A DNA stretch of 64,000 nucleotides. Origin: Antitrichia curtipendula. Taxonomy: Eukaryota; Streptophyta; Bryopsida; Hypnales; Leucodontaceae. The notes beneath the pieces were generated by a model. The model saw only the letters and a program-made list of their open reading frames with translations. It was not told the DNA's origin and ran no database searches. Both the position numbers and the translations under genes were made by a program. The DNA lies in assembly GCA_951230915.1 (NCBI GenBank), contig OX579640.1:17380981-17444980 (forward strand), written 5' to 3'. Of this stretch, positions 1 through 10,876 are shown one piece after another (within the stretch, counting starts at the first letter, position 1; every line of letters starts with the position of its first letter).

Positions 1-270
1 GGTATTTTTATTCCGTGAGTAAACAATTTGCACAACAAGCAAGAACAAGGTTGCAGCACATCATTCGTAAGAAAGGCAGCTAGAATTGATCAGGAAAATA
101 ATTTTGTGACACTTACTGTATCACCATATAGACAATGTACCAAAAATGTACTGTCATGCCATTAGTTGTCCCCCCCCCTACCAATCAATGTTTGAAAAAA
201 TGAGAGCCGTTGATCTTTTTGAAAAAAAAATTACACCCCCCTCCCACAACTGTTGATCCAAAAAAAAACT

Positions 271-380
271 CGGATACGGATACGGATACACCACAGATAC
301 GGATATGGATACCGTAGATACGGATACCAATACAAAGCAGATACTGACAGATACGGATTCAAATACAGATCCAAATACGT
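271..380. repeat. Imperfect GGATAC/AGATAC hexamer repeat
   Basis: CGGATACGGATACGGATAC followed by degenerate GATAC-containing units. A small minisatellite. The flanks 1-270 and 381-540 hold only simple-sequence runs (poly-C at 171-179, poly-A). Confidence 0.75.
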
Positions 381-540
381 ACTTGGGAGCAAATATCCCA
401 TATTGTTTGTGAGGATTACTAACTCTGGAAATTACAAAGAAGGGGAGGGGAGGGGGGGAGGTTCAGAAAAAAATTTAATTTAAAATTTTTTTATTTAAAA
501 TTTTTGAATGGGTGGGTGGGGTTGGTATTTAATTAGTAAC

Positions 541-674
541 CTTTTTGGTACATTGTAATACAATGTGCTCAAATCCATTTCATTTTTTAATGAAATGGAT
601 TTGAACACATTGTGTTACACAATGTACCGAAAAGGTACTGTACCAACAATGTACCGAAAAGGTACTGTACCAAA
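541..674. repeat. Hairpin followed by a 27-bp tandem duplication
   Basis: 541-584 pairs with 591-634 (for example TGAAATGGATTTGA against its inverse). The right base of the hairpin runs into two copies of a 27-bp unit (621-647 and 648-674, AATGTACCGAAAAGGTACTG). Confidence 0.82.
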
Positions 675-1117
675 TAGCCAAATAGACAATCAGTTCCAAA
701 TCATTTCAAACAGGAAAAGACCCTCCTCCTGCACGCTCATAAGAAAAATTGAAGTTCATGGTCATTTACCTCCCACAACTCATAGTTCCATGTGTTTTAA
801 CTAAAAAGTAATAGTCCGTTTGGGTGCAATTCATAACGCCAAAATTGTGACACTCCATTCTGAATATTAGAGAATTAGGTTTTCAAAGGCACCCATCTTG
901 AAAAGTGCCAATGTTGGGGAATTTTATTCCAATATAACAGAATTGTTAGTTAGTACTGCACTACCCCTGAAAAACTCTGATTTGACAAGACGATCAATGT
1001 ATTATGTGACCCAAAACATCTTGCCGAAACGGGCCCTGAATTTTGACAAATTGGCACAAATGGTAGCTCTTCCAGACACCCATCTGGAACCTCAGATGTA
1101 AACCCTTCCTAGTTTTA
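675..1117. other. Unassigned sequence
   Basis: AT-rich, no gene, TIR or repeat relationship that I can support; short ORFs only. Confidence 0.4.
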
Positions 1118-2846
1118 ACCCCTAAAACTCCAAGGGTGTTTTCTGCCAAAAACCACTTAAAACTACCACTTCTGTTGTATTCACTTAAGGAAACCAATTT
1201 TTTTGGTTTTTTGGAAATTCAACAGTAGGATCTTGTATAGGAGGAGGCTGTAAAATGGCTCAGGCTTTAAGAACCACCCCTACAAAAGGCTCTAAAACAG
1301 TGCACATGGGTGTTGAAATGGAATTAACTTTTTGCAATGAGGAACTGCCATCCCATGTGAATGATTTTAGGCTATGGAACAAGTGAGATGGTTCACTATC
1401 ATGATTGATTTTACTCACAATAAGAACCTAAATCTGGTAAGGTCTGCAAAATGGCTTTGAAATGTCTAGAAATTGCAAAAAAACCATCTGTAGCTGAACT
1501 CTCTTTTACTAAAATGCCTCTCAGTCACTCATAACTTCTTGGATTGCTCTGAAATTTTAACCACACAAACTAGACTAGTATGCGCAACTTCTCCAAAAAC
1601 TTTTATTGGAAATGGACATTGTATGAAGAAGTAACAAGCTTCCAAAGTTCACTGTAAATAAAAAATGTCGGGATTTTAAAGTTTAAATTGCTCCCAAACA
1701 TTCAAGACAACTTCAATTGACATGAAATTTTTTCCACAACAACAACACTTCAAGTCAAACATAATACAACAAATTTTATTTAAAAAAAACTTTGGATGAA
1801 GGAGATACAAGCCCCCGAAGTTGCAGTCATGAAATGCAATTTGAAGGAGTCAAATGGAAACTGCGAACTTAGATTGGCTTCCAAAAAATCAGTAAATCTT
1901 GGATTCACCTGAAAATTTTACCACACAAACTAGAAGAAAGAGCGCAAATTCTCCAACAAATTTTATTGAATTTGAACATCGGATGCAGAAGTTACAGCGC
2001 TTCGAATCAGAGGATGTAGTTTGCATGATTATTAAATCACTAGAGAATTTCTAAATTTCTGACTTGTGTTGGATGCTTTAAAAGCTTTGCATGAACGGTT
2101 TTACCCATCCTATTAATTGGTTTTTACAACCACTTGATCTTTTCCAGCATGTTGTCTTGTTCATTATTGCAGTATCTAGGAACAAGAATAGAGCCCTACT
2201 AACATTAGCCTTTAAAAATTTGCTGTAATTTCATTCTGACTCCAAAAATTCTGAAAAAATCAACAGAGCACCATCTTCAAATTCTCTTACACTGAAAAAA
2301 AGGGCAAAAAAATTGAAGTCCTCCAAGATCTCCAGAAAGGCCTGATTTCCCTTAGATGGGCACTTTCTGGACCTTCTACCTTACTTAACTTGTCTGAGAT
2401 CATGTAGTAAAAATTTCATCAAGTTTGACCTTACGGATTGGAAGATATTAGCATTCAAAGTTGAACAAAAAGTTTTTTTCAAGAAGATGCTTAAATTGCC
2501 CGAAAAACTAAGATTGTCCATAACTTTCTCATCCCTAGTCCAAATAGAATGAATCAAAGCTCCACGTATAGGTAAAAACATAATCTTTTAGGAAAAAAAT
2601 TCAAAAAAAATAATTTTGACTTTTTGTAATATTTTTTGGGCTGCCCGCCAATCTCCATTCTTTGCTCATTGTGCCATAACTTTTTCATCCGGCATCCGAT
2701 TGAAATAAAAAAATTATATATCCACAAAGCTCTTGAAAAGCTACACAACCTCAAAAAATCTCAAAAAAATTCACTTCAAATTGAGACAATAGGAACCTAC
2801 CCAGACCCAAATTGTCCCCCGAGGGGACAAGCGGGGTTTTAGGGGT
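1118..2846. mobile_element. ACCCCTAAA-type TIR element with a nested family B element
   Basis: Ends ACCCCTAAAACTCC and, inverted, ACCCCTAAAACCCCG, TA on both sides (1116-1117, 2847-2848). The interior is colinear with other members at 34407-35299 and 61042-61946. It is interrupted by 1238-2381. Confidence 0.8.
1238..2381. mobile_element. Family B-like TIR element nested in 1118-2846
   Basis: Left TAGGAGGAGGCTGTAAAATG (terminal bases lost), right end CTTCTACCT followed by TA. Left flank AGGATCTTGTA occurs uninterrupted in the related copy near 24951-24961 (AGGATCTTGTAGTAAAC). Contains the same dispersed segment as 22540-23110. Confidence 0.65.
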
Positions 2847-2951
2847 TAAGAGCTTTTTTTGGTGCTCTGAAACATGCCTGGATAACAAATCTAACTCTAG
2901 AGAACTTTGAATACTATAAGGACAAAATAATTTCTATTTCAACGCAATCTG

Positions 2952-3090
2952 AGGTGAAGACACCCTAAACCGTCCTTGTACCCAATTCCATCACTATGTA
3001 TCAAGGGTGCACATTTTTGTAGTAAGAATGTACTTTGTTGGTACATGGTGACGGAATTGGTTACAAGGACGGCTTAGGGTGTTTTCACCT
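2952..3090. mobile_element. Hairpin-like TIR element with AGGTGAA ends (139 bp)
   Basis: Left AGGTGAAGACACCCTAAACC and, inverted, right AGGTGAAAACACCCTAAGCC; the similarity continues for about 43 bases. Right flank is TA, left flank TG, so one target base has changed. Confidence 0.8.
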
Positions 3091-3958
3091 TAATCATACA
3101 AAAAGATGAGATTCTTTACACAGCCAACTAGTACCCAACACATGGAATTTGATGCAAACCCTAAAAAAAAGTCTCACCACTTTGAAACCATTGAAACTCA
3201 TAAAAAAAACATTGCTTTCTTTTAATGTGATTTAGGATTTTTGCACGGTCTTGGTATGGGGGACCCAGGATCTAGATCATGGACCATTCACAAAAAGATG
3301 GGTGATAAGTTTCTAAAATGTGATTAGTGAGACTTCAAACATAGAGAGACTTTGGGTGAGACTTAAGAAAAATTAGTTCATCACTAGTTCCTAGAAAACT
3401 TCCTCCATCTCCCATCTCTCACAATTTTTCTTAGTAGGGATAAGGCTTTTCTCTTCAAGAAATTGCAAGGTGCTCTTTGGGGTGGTAGTAATTCCTGAAA
3501 AGTTAGCAAAAGTGAACTTCAATTGGGCCTCCACTAAACCTACAACAAAGAAAGCTCCACTAGAGAATTGGCTCCATTTTGTAATCCAAAGTTTTCTAAA
3601 GAAACTTTATAAGTTTGCTACAGTGTTCCAAGCAAGATTGCCAACGACTCTGGACTTCTCCAATAGCGAGTGCAATTAGGAGATCTTGTGTCTAGATCTT
3701 GGGCCTCCATACTATGACAGTGTTAAGATTTTCATTTGTTGGATTGTAGCTATATCAATATGCACTTGCCAATTCCAATTCCAACTCAAAAAAAAGGTTC
3801 CAAAAGTTGCGTACAATCCAAAGTTAGGTCCTCAATCTAGACAAAGACTATGTATGTATATATTGTTACAAATTGAAGCAAGAAGAAAACATAGGGCCTC
3901 TCTATTGCATGCATGCTATAAATTGTAGACTTGTAGCAAGTTAGTTGACAAGAAACTA
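3091..3958. other. Unassigned sequence
   Basis: AT-rich. Two ORFs of 69 and 80 codons have no recognisable features. I see nothing else. Confidence 0.4.
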
Positions 3959-4088
3959 AGGTAAACTACCCCATTCTGGGAAAAATTGTAATGGTGGTGT
4001 ACATTTAAATTCTAAAATGTACACCACCATTACAATTTTGCCCACAATGCGCTTGCTCCCGTTTTGCCCGTAATGGGATAATTTACCT
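3959..4088. mobile_element. Short hairpin member of family A (130 bp)
   Basis: Ends AGGTAAACTACCCCATT and, inverted, AGGTAAATTATCCCATTACG, TA on both sides (3957-3958, 4089-4090). The inner part is a strong hairpin (about 3989-4036, arms with ATTGTAATGGTGGTGTACAT). Confidence 0.85.
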
Positions 4089-4209
4089 TAAACTATAACC
4101 CCAGGGCTGTTGCAAACAGAACCTTCATCTGTACAAAATTCAAAGCAGAAGCAACTCCTTTAAAGTATGGCTTCAAGGAATTTCAAGAGGTCTCTTAACT
4201 GACTGTTGT

Positions 4210-4260
4210 CTTGTTTAGGGTTTAAAGTGCCCAACCTTACACCTTTAAACCCTAAACAAG
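4210..4260. repeat. Perfect 18-bp hairpin
   Basis: CTTGTTTAGGGTTTAAAG and its inverse are separated by 15 bases. It includes an AAACCCTAAA telobox-like string, which may be chance. Confidence 0.7.
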
Positions 4261-4262
4261 TG

Positions 4263-4437
4263 CACAACTTCATGAGCAATATCATTTACTGCAATTTTAT
4301 GAAATTAGTCATTAAAGAAGGTTATCTTTTCAACATTCAAGTTTTACATTGGATGAATGAGAAGTTAGTTGGACTAAACAGCGCCTGCAAGCACTTTGTT
4401 CTTTGTCCATAATATGGACGTCAGAGCGCTTGAGGGT
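4263..4437 (-). repeat. Dispersed repeat ending ACCCTCAAGCGCTC, copy 1
   Basis: Reverse complement matches 30082-30256 (shared TTTAGTCCAAC, CTTCTCATTCATCC, AATGTTGAAAAGA). The end at 4437 is followed by TA. A minus-strand reading frame CRRCLVQLTSHSS is similar to CRHCLVQQTSHSS in the other copy. Confidence 0.65.
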
Positions 4438-5639
4438 TAAAATACATCCACAAAAGAGAAGAAAAAGGATTGCTATTGTTGGTGCTTGCTTCATATTTAC
4501 ATTAGAGGGGATTTGAGACCAAGGGAGGGCCGTTTCATGCTTGTTCCCCTTGTTGTTCCCGATGCACTGTGAGAACGGCATGCTGTCAGAAATTTTAATT
4601 TTTTTAAAGTTTTTCATTTTTAATTATTTTTAAAATGTTGAAAAAAATTCATTTAAATTTATTTTCTTAAATTTTATTGTTTGACTTGGCCAAACTTCAG
4701 CCACGTCAAGACCATTGCAGCCCTATGTTCCTACAGTTTGGGAATGCAAGGGAGCTTGCAACCCTTTACAAGGGTTGAATCACTTCTAATGGTTTCTTTA
4801 TTGGATCATGACGCCAATTGAAAGAATATTCTAGATATGTTTTGTATGTATTGTGGGGACACAATACAAATAAGTACGAATTTATAAAATAGTTGTTGAA
4901 AATGAGTGTTTGAGCGCCAAGCAATAATGTCATAGCTTAGTACCTTTGACATTAATCTTTGACACTAAGTTATTGTTTGATGCTCAAACACTTTCTTTCC
5001 ACTAATGTTGATCATTGGTGTATTCAAAATTAGTCCTAGGCTCACATGTCCAAATGCTCATTTAGACAATAATTTGTAAGGGCATTTCATATATCGGTAT
5101 AAGCAAGTTCCAAAACTAAAAGTCTTTTTTGGCTTTTTTCTTGTGCATGTGTTTTCAAGACAAGGTCTAATTCATGATTTCACAACTAGGTCACTATTAG
5201 GTGTACTTACCTACATTAGGACAGGTCTAACCAAAACCTAAAATATTTCATTCCTACATGACAATCCAAATATATGGATTTCCGTCCATTTTTCCACATT
5301 GGGATACCTTAAGTAGAAGGGCACAATTAATATTTTTTTTTAATGGAAAATAATGTTCAATGTATTCTAAGAATACATGTATTTGATGAAACTTCTTCAT
5401 CCAAAAATATTGACAAAAAATTATCCAAAAATTTTGACGTCCATTTTTAGAATTATTTTCTACCAAATCTATTGAACAACATTCAAATATTAGAACAAGA
5501 CAAACCAAATCTATTCTTGAAAGAAAATCTCCAAAAAATTGTCAAGATTATGGTGGACTTAGGACTCATCTAAACCCATAATTCAAATATTCCATTGATA
5601 GAAATTAACTTGGTAATGATGCAGCAACCTAAAAGTATT
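4438..5639. other. Unassigned sequence with a possible AT-cored repeat and a small hairpin
   Basis: 4485-4800 has GC-richer ends around an A/T-only core and resembles 9069-9330 and 49690-49880 in layout. 4900-4993 is an imperfect hairpin (GTGTTTGAGCGCCAAGCAAT against its near inverse). The remainder shows nothing. Confidence 0.35.
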
Positions 5640-6035
5640 TGATAGATGACAAAGAATTTTCCTATGTAAGATAAAAATGCAAATGTTCATCCTTGAAATT
5701 TTGTGTGAAAAGAGAAGGTCTTGCAAAGTAATTTGACCTACAATAAGTTCTCTTGGATTTCTTTAAACAAATGATTTACACAATACCCAAAAAGCTAATT
5801 TGCACAATGATCAACCCATCATTCTAGAGTGAACAACAAAAGGACAAGCTGGTCACTATAGAAATCATCATTTTGGGTACCATGTGAATCGTTTGTTTAA
5901 AGAAAATTCAAGAACACTTATTGTAGATCAAATTACTTTGCAAGACCTTTTCTTTTCACACAAAATTCCAAGGATGAACATCTACATTTATGTCTTACAT
6001 AGAATGATTCTCTGTCATCCATCAGACGCCCTAAA
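5640..6035. repeat. Inverted pair of a short TIR-family segment
   Basis: Arms of about 155 bp (5640-5798 and 5876-6035) pair with few mismatches, with a spacer near 78 bp. Arms share TTGCAAAGTAATTTGA and TCATCCTTG(G)AATTTTGTGTG with the 220-bp family at 62633. A foldback structure; TIR ends unclear. Confidence 0.72.
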
Positions 6036-6349
6036 CTGTAGTGTCCTTCTAAGATTAATCTTTAAAGAAATTCAGTGTTTTTAGGCCTAAAATTGCTTCA
6101 AAGTACTTAAACCTAAAGCAAGGTTAAAATCTTCATCTATATTTATTCATTAACAAATCCAATTGTAGGATCATTATCTTTGGATTTCAAAAAGAAGTAT
6201 TCTCGACTCTTCCCAAATAATAGGTTTCATCTTTCAAACTTTTTACAAAAATATGTAACAACTTGTTATTCACTATAATATGTTGAAGAAATAACTTGGG
6301 AATACATACTAAAATTTTCAAATTTTTTTTCAATATTCATGCTTGAAAA

Positions 6350-7800
6350 AAATAGTAAGTAGAAAGAAGTAGTGTATGATTTAAAATATTAAATTATTAA
6401 GAATTCAGTTATGAAATTGAAAAATGCCAATTCCAATGGTTGTAATGTTGTAATAAACAATCTACGTTCTATGATATTTTTTTTTTCAAAAATATTGAAA
6501 ATTGAGTTAATTAAGGACTTCAAAGTTTATTTTAGAGTAGAAATTCCATAATTGCCCGCAAACTAAAATTCCTCATAACTTTCATCTTGTAAATCAAAAT
6601 AGAATGATTAAAAGCTTTCTACATATATGCAAATCTAGGAAAGCAAGTTCAAATTTTTATTTCTAAACCCCTAAAGTCCCAAGGCCTCTTCAAAAACCAC
6701 TCAAAATTGCCATTTCTATAGTAAAGAATAAAATAAAACGTTTAATGTTAAAAAAAAAATCTAACCATAGGATCTTATACTAGAATATTACAAGAATGTA
6801 TGGAAGAAAATTTACAAACTTTGGCAAGGTAGATTGCAAGATATTTGTGTTTTAAGTGAAGAAAACAAGTTTTTTTGCACCTTAATCAACTATTCTTTTT
6901 TGGCTTTGAACATTCATAACTTATAATTTTTGCTCTACTAATTTTGAATTTCGAATTTTATATGACAAAAAATTGAGTTGAGAATCTAGGAAAAAATTTT
7001 ATAAAAAAACCACTAAGTTTTCATTCATTAAAAAATTGTTGAGTAGAAGTAAGTTCAAGATTGAAGGAAAATTTTAAATTGTTAATAGCTCTAAGATGGA
7101 ATTGAAATACACTAATCTCAACACTGAGATTGTTCTAAAAGAGATCTTAACCTTGTGAAACTTTTTTTTTAATTGTGAAAATTGAGGTCAGAAATGAATC
7201 CTACAAATTATTTTTTCAAAAAGATGCTCTAATTGCCCAAAAATAAAGATTGTCTATAACTTTCACATAACACATCCAAAAGGAATGAATCAAAGCTTCC
7301 CGTATACATAAAAATATAATCTATACAAAACAAAAATTTTAATTCTTTTATTTGAAGTTTTTTCTTTTGTCTACTAAACTAAAAAAAAAAGGGGGATTTT
7401 TGTGCCATAACTTTTGCTCTTGGGCTCTGGTTGAAATAAAAATTATATTTTTTGAAAATTAATGTGTTTTCCTATCTTCACTTCAAAAAAATTTAAAAAA
7501 ATTACGACAAATAGTGAGACTATAGGAGCTTGCCCCCAAATCCATTTTGTTCCCCAAGGGGACAATGGGACTTTAGGAATTAAAATAGTCATTTTTTTTA
7601 GTTGCCCATGGAGCAACAAAAATTACATATAACTTTTTAACCACATTGTCAAAAGTTATGAAAATTGTTGCACCTTAAAGCTACTCCTCAGGCAAAGGTT
7701 ATGTGAAAATTTCAGGAAAAAAAAAATCAAAATCTTGTTTGTCGTGAGTTCCCCCAATTGCTATGTTGCCAATAAATGCAGTTTGGTCCTTTAAACAATT
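6350..7800. mobile_element. Left-truncated long-type ACCCCTAAAG element split by a second-type element
   Basis: 6350-6663 and 7583-7800 together match the right half of 24829-25767 (shared AAGTAGAAAGAAGTAG, CATAACTTTCATCT, then AAAGTTATGAAAATT and GCTACTCCTC). The break falls exactly where 6666-7580 is inserted. The right end reads CCTTTAAACAATTTAA, a decayed TIR. Confidence 0.75.
6666..7580. mobile_element. ACCCCTAAAG-family TIR element, second type, nested (915 bp)
   Basis: Left AACCCCTAAAGTCCCAAGG, right inverted ATTCCTAAAGTCCC, TA at 6664-6665 and 7581-7582. Inserted in a related element, see 6350-7800. Confidence 0.82.
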
Positions 7801-9068
7801 TAAAATTTCTGCCCGATTCTCTCAACTTTTCCACCTGCCTTTTTCTCTTCAAATGGAATTCAAATGGTGGGATAAGTAATAAAGGATAGCAAAGCCCTAG
7901 TAAAAACAATTCTGTTGTTATTGGAAGTACTGTACTTGAACAAGCTGAACTTGAGAAGCCCCAATAACATGGGAATGAAATCAAGGAATACTTCAGAAGA
8001 TCATGATAAGGGGGTCCCATGTAAATTTAGCCTTTCGGTGGAAAAGTCCTGTCTAGACAATAGGGGGAATCACACAAGTAGAGGGAGCTTGCGTTCAACA
8101 AGTTTGTTAAACGCCACGTGGCAATGGACCAAAGGTTCAATAAACTTGTTAAATTTTCTTTTTTCACTCAAAAGGGTGAGTACAAAAGTTCAACGAGTTC
8201 AACTTATCCCCGTATCATTGGCCACTCTCCCCCTCCCGTAATAGTAGGGGAATTCTATGGGGAAAAAGAAAAGGTTGAGTTTTGTCAACCAGTATGGTAA
8301 GAAATCTTGACCGAAAAATCAACTTTGTAAGCACTATGTCATCATGAGCAAAAAAAAAATGTTGAGACTTTTTTGCACATTAGAAAATGCTTTGAAAGCA
8401 CAATATAAGTGGTGGTTACATTAATTTTTGAAGAAAAATGAATCATTTATAAAATATCAAGGAGAAAGTTATAGGAAATTATAGTTTCAATTCAATTTGG
8501 GTGAATACAAAATTCATTTGATGCATATTAAGATGAGGCATTTATAGCATCAAAATAATGTTAAAATAAAAGGAAAAATAGAACAAAAACATAATGGAAA
8601 ATTACCAAAATTCATCTTTTATAAAAGTGCAACCTTCCTAGTAGAAACATGGTTAGTATAGACTAGGAAATGATCTACAAGAAGATTTACAACTAAAAGT
8701 CATGAGATCTTCTCTTGGGCAATTTCTCTAGTCTATGCAAATAATATTTTTAATACAAAAATTGATTCAATTAGTATGCTCTGCAACAATAATTCTCACA
8801 TGCATTGATTTTGGATTATAAAAATTTGAAAGGACCATCAATAAACAAGTCCACTTTGTTTTAGATAAAAACTAATCAATATAATGATTAGACATTGCAC
8901 TATGTTCAAAATATTCAACAACTATGACTGGCATCCAACTTCTATTTTATGTTCATCCATCTTATATACATTTCCATCTTTAATTCATCCAAATTTCACA
9001 CTAATCATATTGCATTTATGCAACATTCATAGTGAAGGATCCTCACACTATTTAACCCATTACATGTT
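7801..9068. other. Unassigned sequence
   Basis: AT-rich; around 8096-8155 an ACAAGTTTGTTAAA motif recurs twice. No recognisable gene. Confidence 0.4.
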
Positions 9069-9330
9069 TTTCAGCCCCTGTGGAGGGCTGCGAGTTCCCC
9101 AGGGTTCCCAGAGTCTGAAGTTGTCTGGAACTGCGCCGCAGCAGCTGCGTGACATGGCACAGCGACTGCTACGTCATACAAAAAAAATTTAAAAATAAAA
9201 AAAATTCATCTTGTTTTTTCATTTTAAGATTTATTTATTTATTTGAAATTTTTTGAAATTTTTTTTTTCTGACAGCGGCTGTTCTTTTGCTGCTGGGGGA
9301 ACAGCTCTGGGAACAGGCCCAAAACGGTCC
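9069..9330. repeat. Possible foldback element with GC-rich ends and an A/T core
   Basis: The left part (GTTCCCCAGGGTTCCCAGAG) and the inverse of the right part (CTGTTCCCAGAGCTGTTCCC) are related, around a core of almost only A and T. Similar layout at 4485-4800 and 49690-49880. Borders are not defined. Confidence 0.4.
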
Positions 9331-10661
9331 TCCAACCCACCCACCCCAAAAATCATCTAATGCTCTTGTAAAATTTGAATAAATCCCTCACGGAGTGAAA
9401 TCTTGGTGGATACAGATGCAAAATTTTAGAAGCAAACTAGAGGGGTTATCTTACTCTAAATCACCTTGGTCAAGTAAATTGACAATACACTAGGCATTTT
9501 TTTATTTATTTCTTGTGCAACAAATTTTTTTTCTAATTGATATTTAAATAGTGAAAAATTAGAGACAAACAATTGGAATATATGTAAAAGAATTCAAGAA
9601 CTTTGAGACCAAAGATTTCAAAATAAAAGCATTTGTAGTTAGAAGAATATGTTTTCTTTCAAGCTTGTCCAAGTATGTTAGTGGAGGTTTAACACCTTTT
9701 TGGAATGAGATTTTTGTTCTAAAAGTAGAATTTAAGAAAAAAATCATATGATATCATGTTAAATTTTTATATGCCAAATTTAAAAAATAGATGGAAAATT
9801 TGGCAAAAGATGTCAAAATTGCAAGAACAATCCGGATTTTTTTAAACATATCTTTGTTCTAAGAATCTAATTGGTTTTATTTTTAAATTTGCATGAAGGG
9901 AGAAAATTTCCGCATCTTGTATCAAGTTTTGATAAACATATGTTCATTTTTTAATTCATCATCACCTATTGAGTTCCAATTGTCCCTTGAATAGACATTT
10001 GGTCCTTTGAAGGTTCACTTGCAAATGGACACAATGGATATTCAAAATGATCTCTAATTCTATTTTCTTATTGTCTTTTCTACCATACACAATTTCATAT
10101 ATTCTCCTAATTGATTTTCAATCTAAAGTAGGCAAACTCATAATAGACAATTTTATATATTCTCCTAGTTTATTTTCCATCTAAAGTAGGTATATTCATA
10201 ATAGACTCTCTTTCTAAACTAGAAAGATAAAGCAAAATATGTGATTGGTAAAGAAATTTATGTTGGACATTTCTTTGACATGAACTTTGGACGTAAAAGA
10301 TTGGATAAGATAGAACTACCTAATACCATTTACACACACATGCACACACATTTTTGTCAAATAGATGTTTATTAAAATATCACCCACTATGACCTCAATT
10401 GGTTGACTTCTACTTTACAAATAGTGCTTCATAATTGTAAAATAATAAGCTTTTAATGAAGGGCTTAGGATCTAATTTTCTCAAGGTGCTTCAAACATGC
10501 ACCTATTGAACACTTTCAAATTGCTTCCAATCTTGACTTCATAAAAAATTACAAAATTTCTCCAAACTCTGATTATTTTTTGAATACTAATGATTTCCAT
10601 TTGTCTATAGGACAAAATCACACAAATTATAATTTCAATGGCAAATGTACACACCAATTTA
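9331..10661. other. AT-rich unassigned sequence with one 58-bp tandem duplication
   Basis: 10090-10147 and 10148-10205 are two diverged copies of a 58-bp unit (TATATTCTCCTA, ATCTAAAGTAGG). No gene seen. Confidence 0.6.
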
Positions 10662-10851
10662 ACCCTTAAAGGATATATTGGTGACCACGCTAATCATCCC
10701 TTCAAATGCCACATAAATCACTGGCTTAGAAAAATGCAAATGAATTCATTGGAAGTCAAACTACTTTAGAAGACCTTCCCTATTCACAAAGAAATTATGA
10801 AGATTAATAGTTGTACTTCTGGACACCAAACATCCGCGGTGTCATTTGGGT
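10662..10851. mobile_element. Short TIR element with ACCCTTAAAGG ends (190 bp)
   Basis: Left ACCCTTAAAGGATATATTGG, right end CATTTGGGT, TA on both sides. Shares GGAAGTCAAACTACTTTAGA-like text with 62633-62852. Confidence 0.72.
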
Positions 10852-10876
10852 TAAGACTTAAATGATGAGCCAATTA

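Noticed and set aside
2554..2842. Opposed ORFs of about 66 codons
   Set aside because: Inside a non-coding TIR element and not conserved in frame in its other copies.
4210..4260. Telomere-like AAACCCTAAA strings
   Set aside because: Only single motifs inside a hairpin, no tandem telomere array.
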